In this document: positions 1 to 5,285 of the stretch, piece after piece
Position numbering within the stretch: the stretch's first letter is position 1
How the letters are laid out: each line of letters begins with the position of its first letter
Assembly (NCBI RefSeq): GCF_000717345.1
Contig: NZ_JNZA01000081.1
Coordinates: 1-5,285, forward strand
Source of the DNA: Streptomyces lydicus
GTDB lineage: Bacteria; Actinomycetota; Actinomycetes; Streptomycetales; Streptomycetaceae
Length of the DNA stretch: 5,285 nucleotides
Direction of reading: 5' to 3'
Translations under genes and position numbers: made by a program
The notes under the pieces: generated by a model
The model's input: the letters and a program-made list of their open reading frames with translations, nothing else
What the model was told of the DNA's origin: nothing
The model's database searches: none

Positions 1-4226
<4,226 letters not shown>

Positions 4227-4232
4227 CTGGTT

Positions 4233-4236
4233 CTCC
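4233..4236 (-). promoter_or_regulatory. Ribosome binding site deciding the start of the second PKS gene
   Basis: GGAG on the coding strand lies six bases before ATG at 4226 (GGAG-AACCAG-ATG), an ideal Shine-Dalgarno spacing. It favours the ATG, giving MTNPDEK, over the in-frame GTG at 4238, which overlaps this site and has no separate Shine-Dalgarno sequence. Confidence 0.8.
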
Positions 4237-4349
4237 ACGTTCCGCGTTCCGCCTGCGCTCAGGCGTCGAAGAGGGGTCCGGAGGGGTTGGTGAGGTTGGA
4301 GGGGGAGGGTCTGCCCCTGGCGAGGTCGCTGTAGGGGCCGGGGATCGGG

Positions 4350-4378
4350 GCCGGCGCCGGTTGCGAGTCGGCGCCGGC
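4350..4378. repeat. GC-rich inverted repeat (hairpin) between the two PKS genes
   Basis: Two 10-bp arms, GCCGGCGCCG at 4350-4359 and CGGCGCCGGC at 4369-4378, are perfect reverse complements around a 9-nt loop. The hairpin starts about 25 bp past the upstream stop codon. It could act as an intrinsic terminator, attenuator or mRNA-stabilising stem. No T-run follows it on the coding strand, and GC-rich DNA makes such repeats by chance, so its function is uncertain. Confidence 0.5.
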
Positions 4379-4402
4379 GCCGGTGTCGGGCCGGCGGCCC
4401 GG

Positions 4403-5285
<883 letters not shown>

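Larger units (their letters stand above)
4227..4402. other. Intergenic gap between two PKS subunit genes
   Basis: This 176-bp stretch between the upstream TGA and the downstream ATG has no credible gene. It contains the GC-rich hairpin, a pyrimidine-rich tract on the coding strand (about 4276-4311, mostly C and T) and the ribosome binding site of the next gene. I see no convincing -10/-35 promoter pair. The same-strand arrangement and matched docking ends suggest cotranscription. Confidence 0.7.

Noticed and set aside
4236..4238. GTG as the start of the second PKS gene ([11 protein letters not shown])
   Set aside because: The GTG overlaps the GGAG that is ideally spaced for the ATG at 4226, and it has no clear ribosome binding site of its own. 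It cannot be fully excluded.
4276..4311. Possible promoter or terminator element in the pyrimidine-rich tract of the gap
   Set aside because: No paired -10/-35 elements and no T-run after a stem; it looks like GC-rich spacer.

Overview
The window is a stretch of a modular type I polyketide synthase (PKS) cluster, read entirely on the minus strand. The very high GC content, strong G/C bias at codon third positions and PKS domain sequences point to an actinomycete, most likely Streptomyces or a close relative. The product cannot be named from this window.

Layout in the direction of transcription (high to low coordinates): (1) 5285-4403 is the 3' end of one PKS subunit. It holds the C-terminal half of a ketoreductase (KR), an acyl carrier protein (ACP) and a C-terminal docking tail, then a stop, with no thioesterase. 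(2) 4402-4227 is a 176-bp gap with a GC-rich hairpin and a clear ribosome binding site. (3) 4226-1 is the start of the next PKS subunit. It holds an N-terminal docking coiled coil, a ketosynthase (KS), a malonyl-type acyltransferase (AT), a dehydratase (DH) and the start of the KR structural subdomain, and it runs off the window.

The two subunits should work in series. The ACP at the end of the first hands its chain to the KS of the second through the docking pair. The second module would then add a malonyl unit, reduce it and dehydrate it.

The main anomaly is in the second gene. About 80 residues of the KS N-terminal region are missing, and the reading frame changes at the junction (4080-4085). 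The conserved start up to CRFPGG is in one frame. Everything from ETSWEA to the window edge, including all catalytic residues of KS, AT and DH, is in another frame and otherwise intact. This is either a real out-of-frame deletion that inactivates the subunit or a sequence/assembly error.

A second anomaly is that both window edges lie in KR coding sequence with abruptly different codon usage. There is almost no C at third positions over about 40 codons at each end. This suggests KR segments shared among modules, through gene conversion or recent duplication, and possibly contig ends at such repeats.
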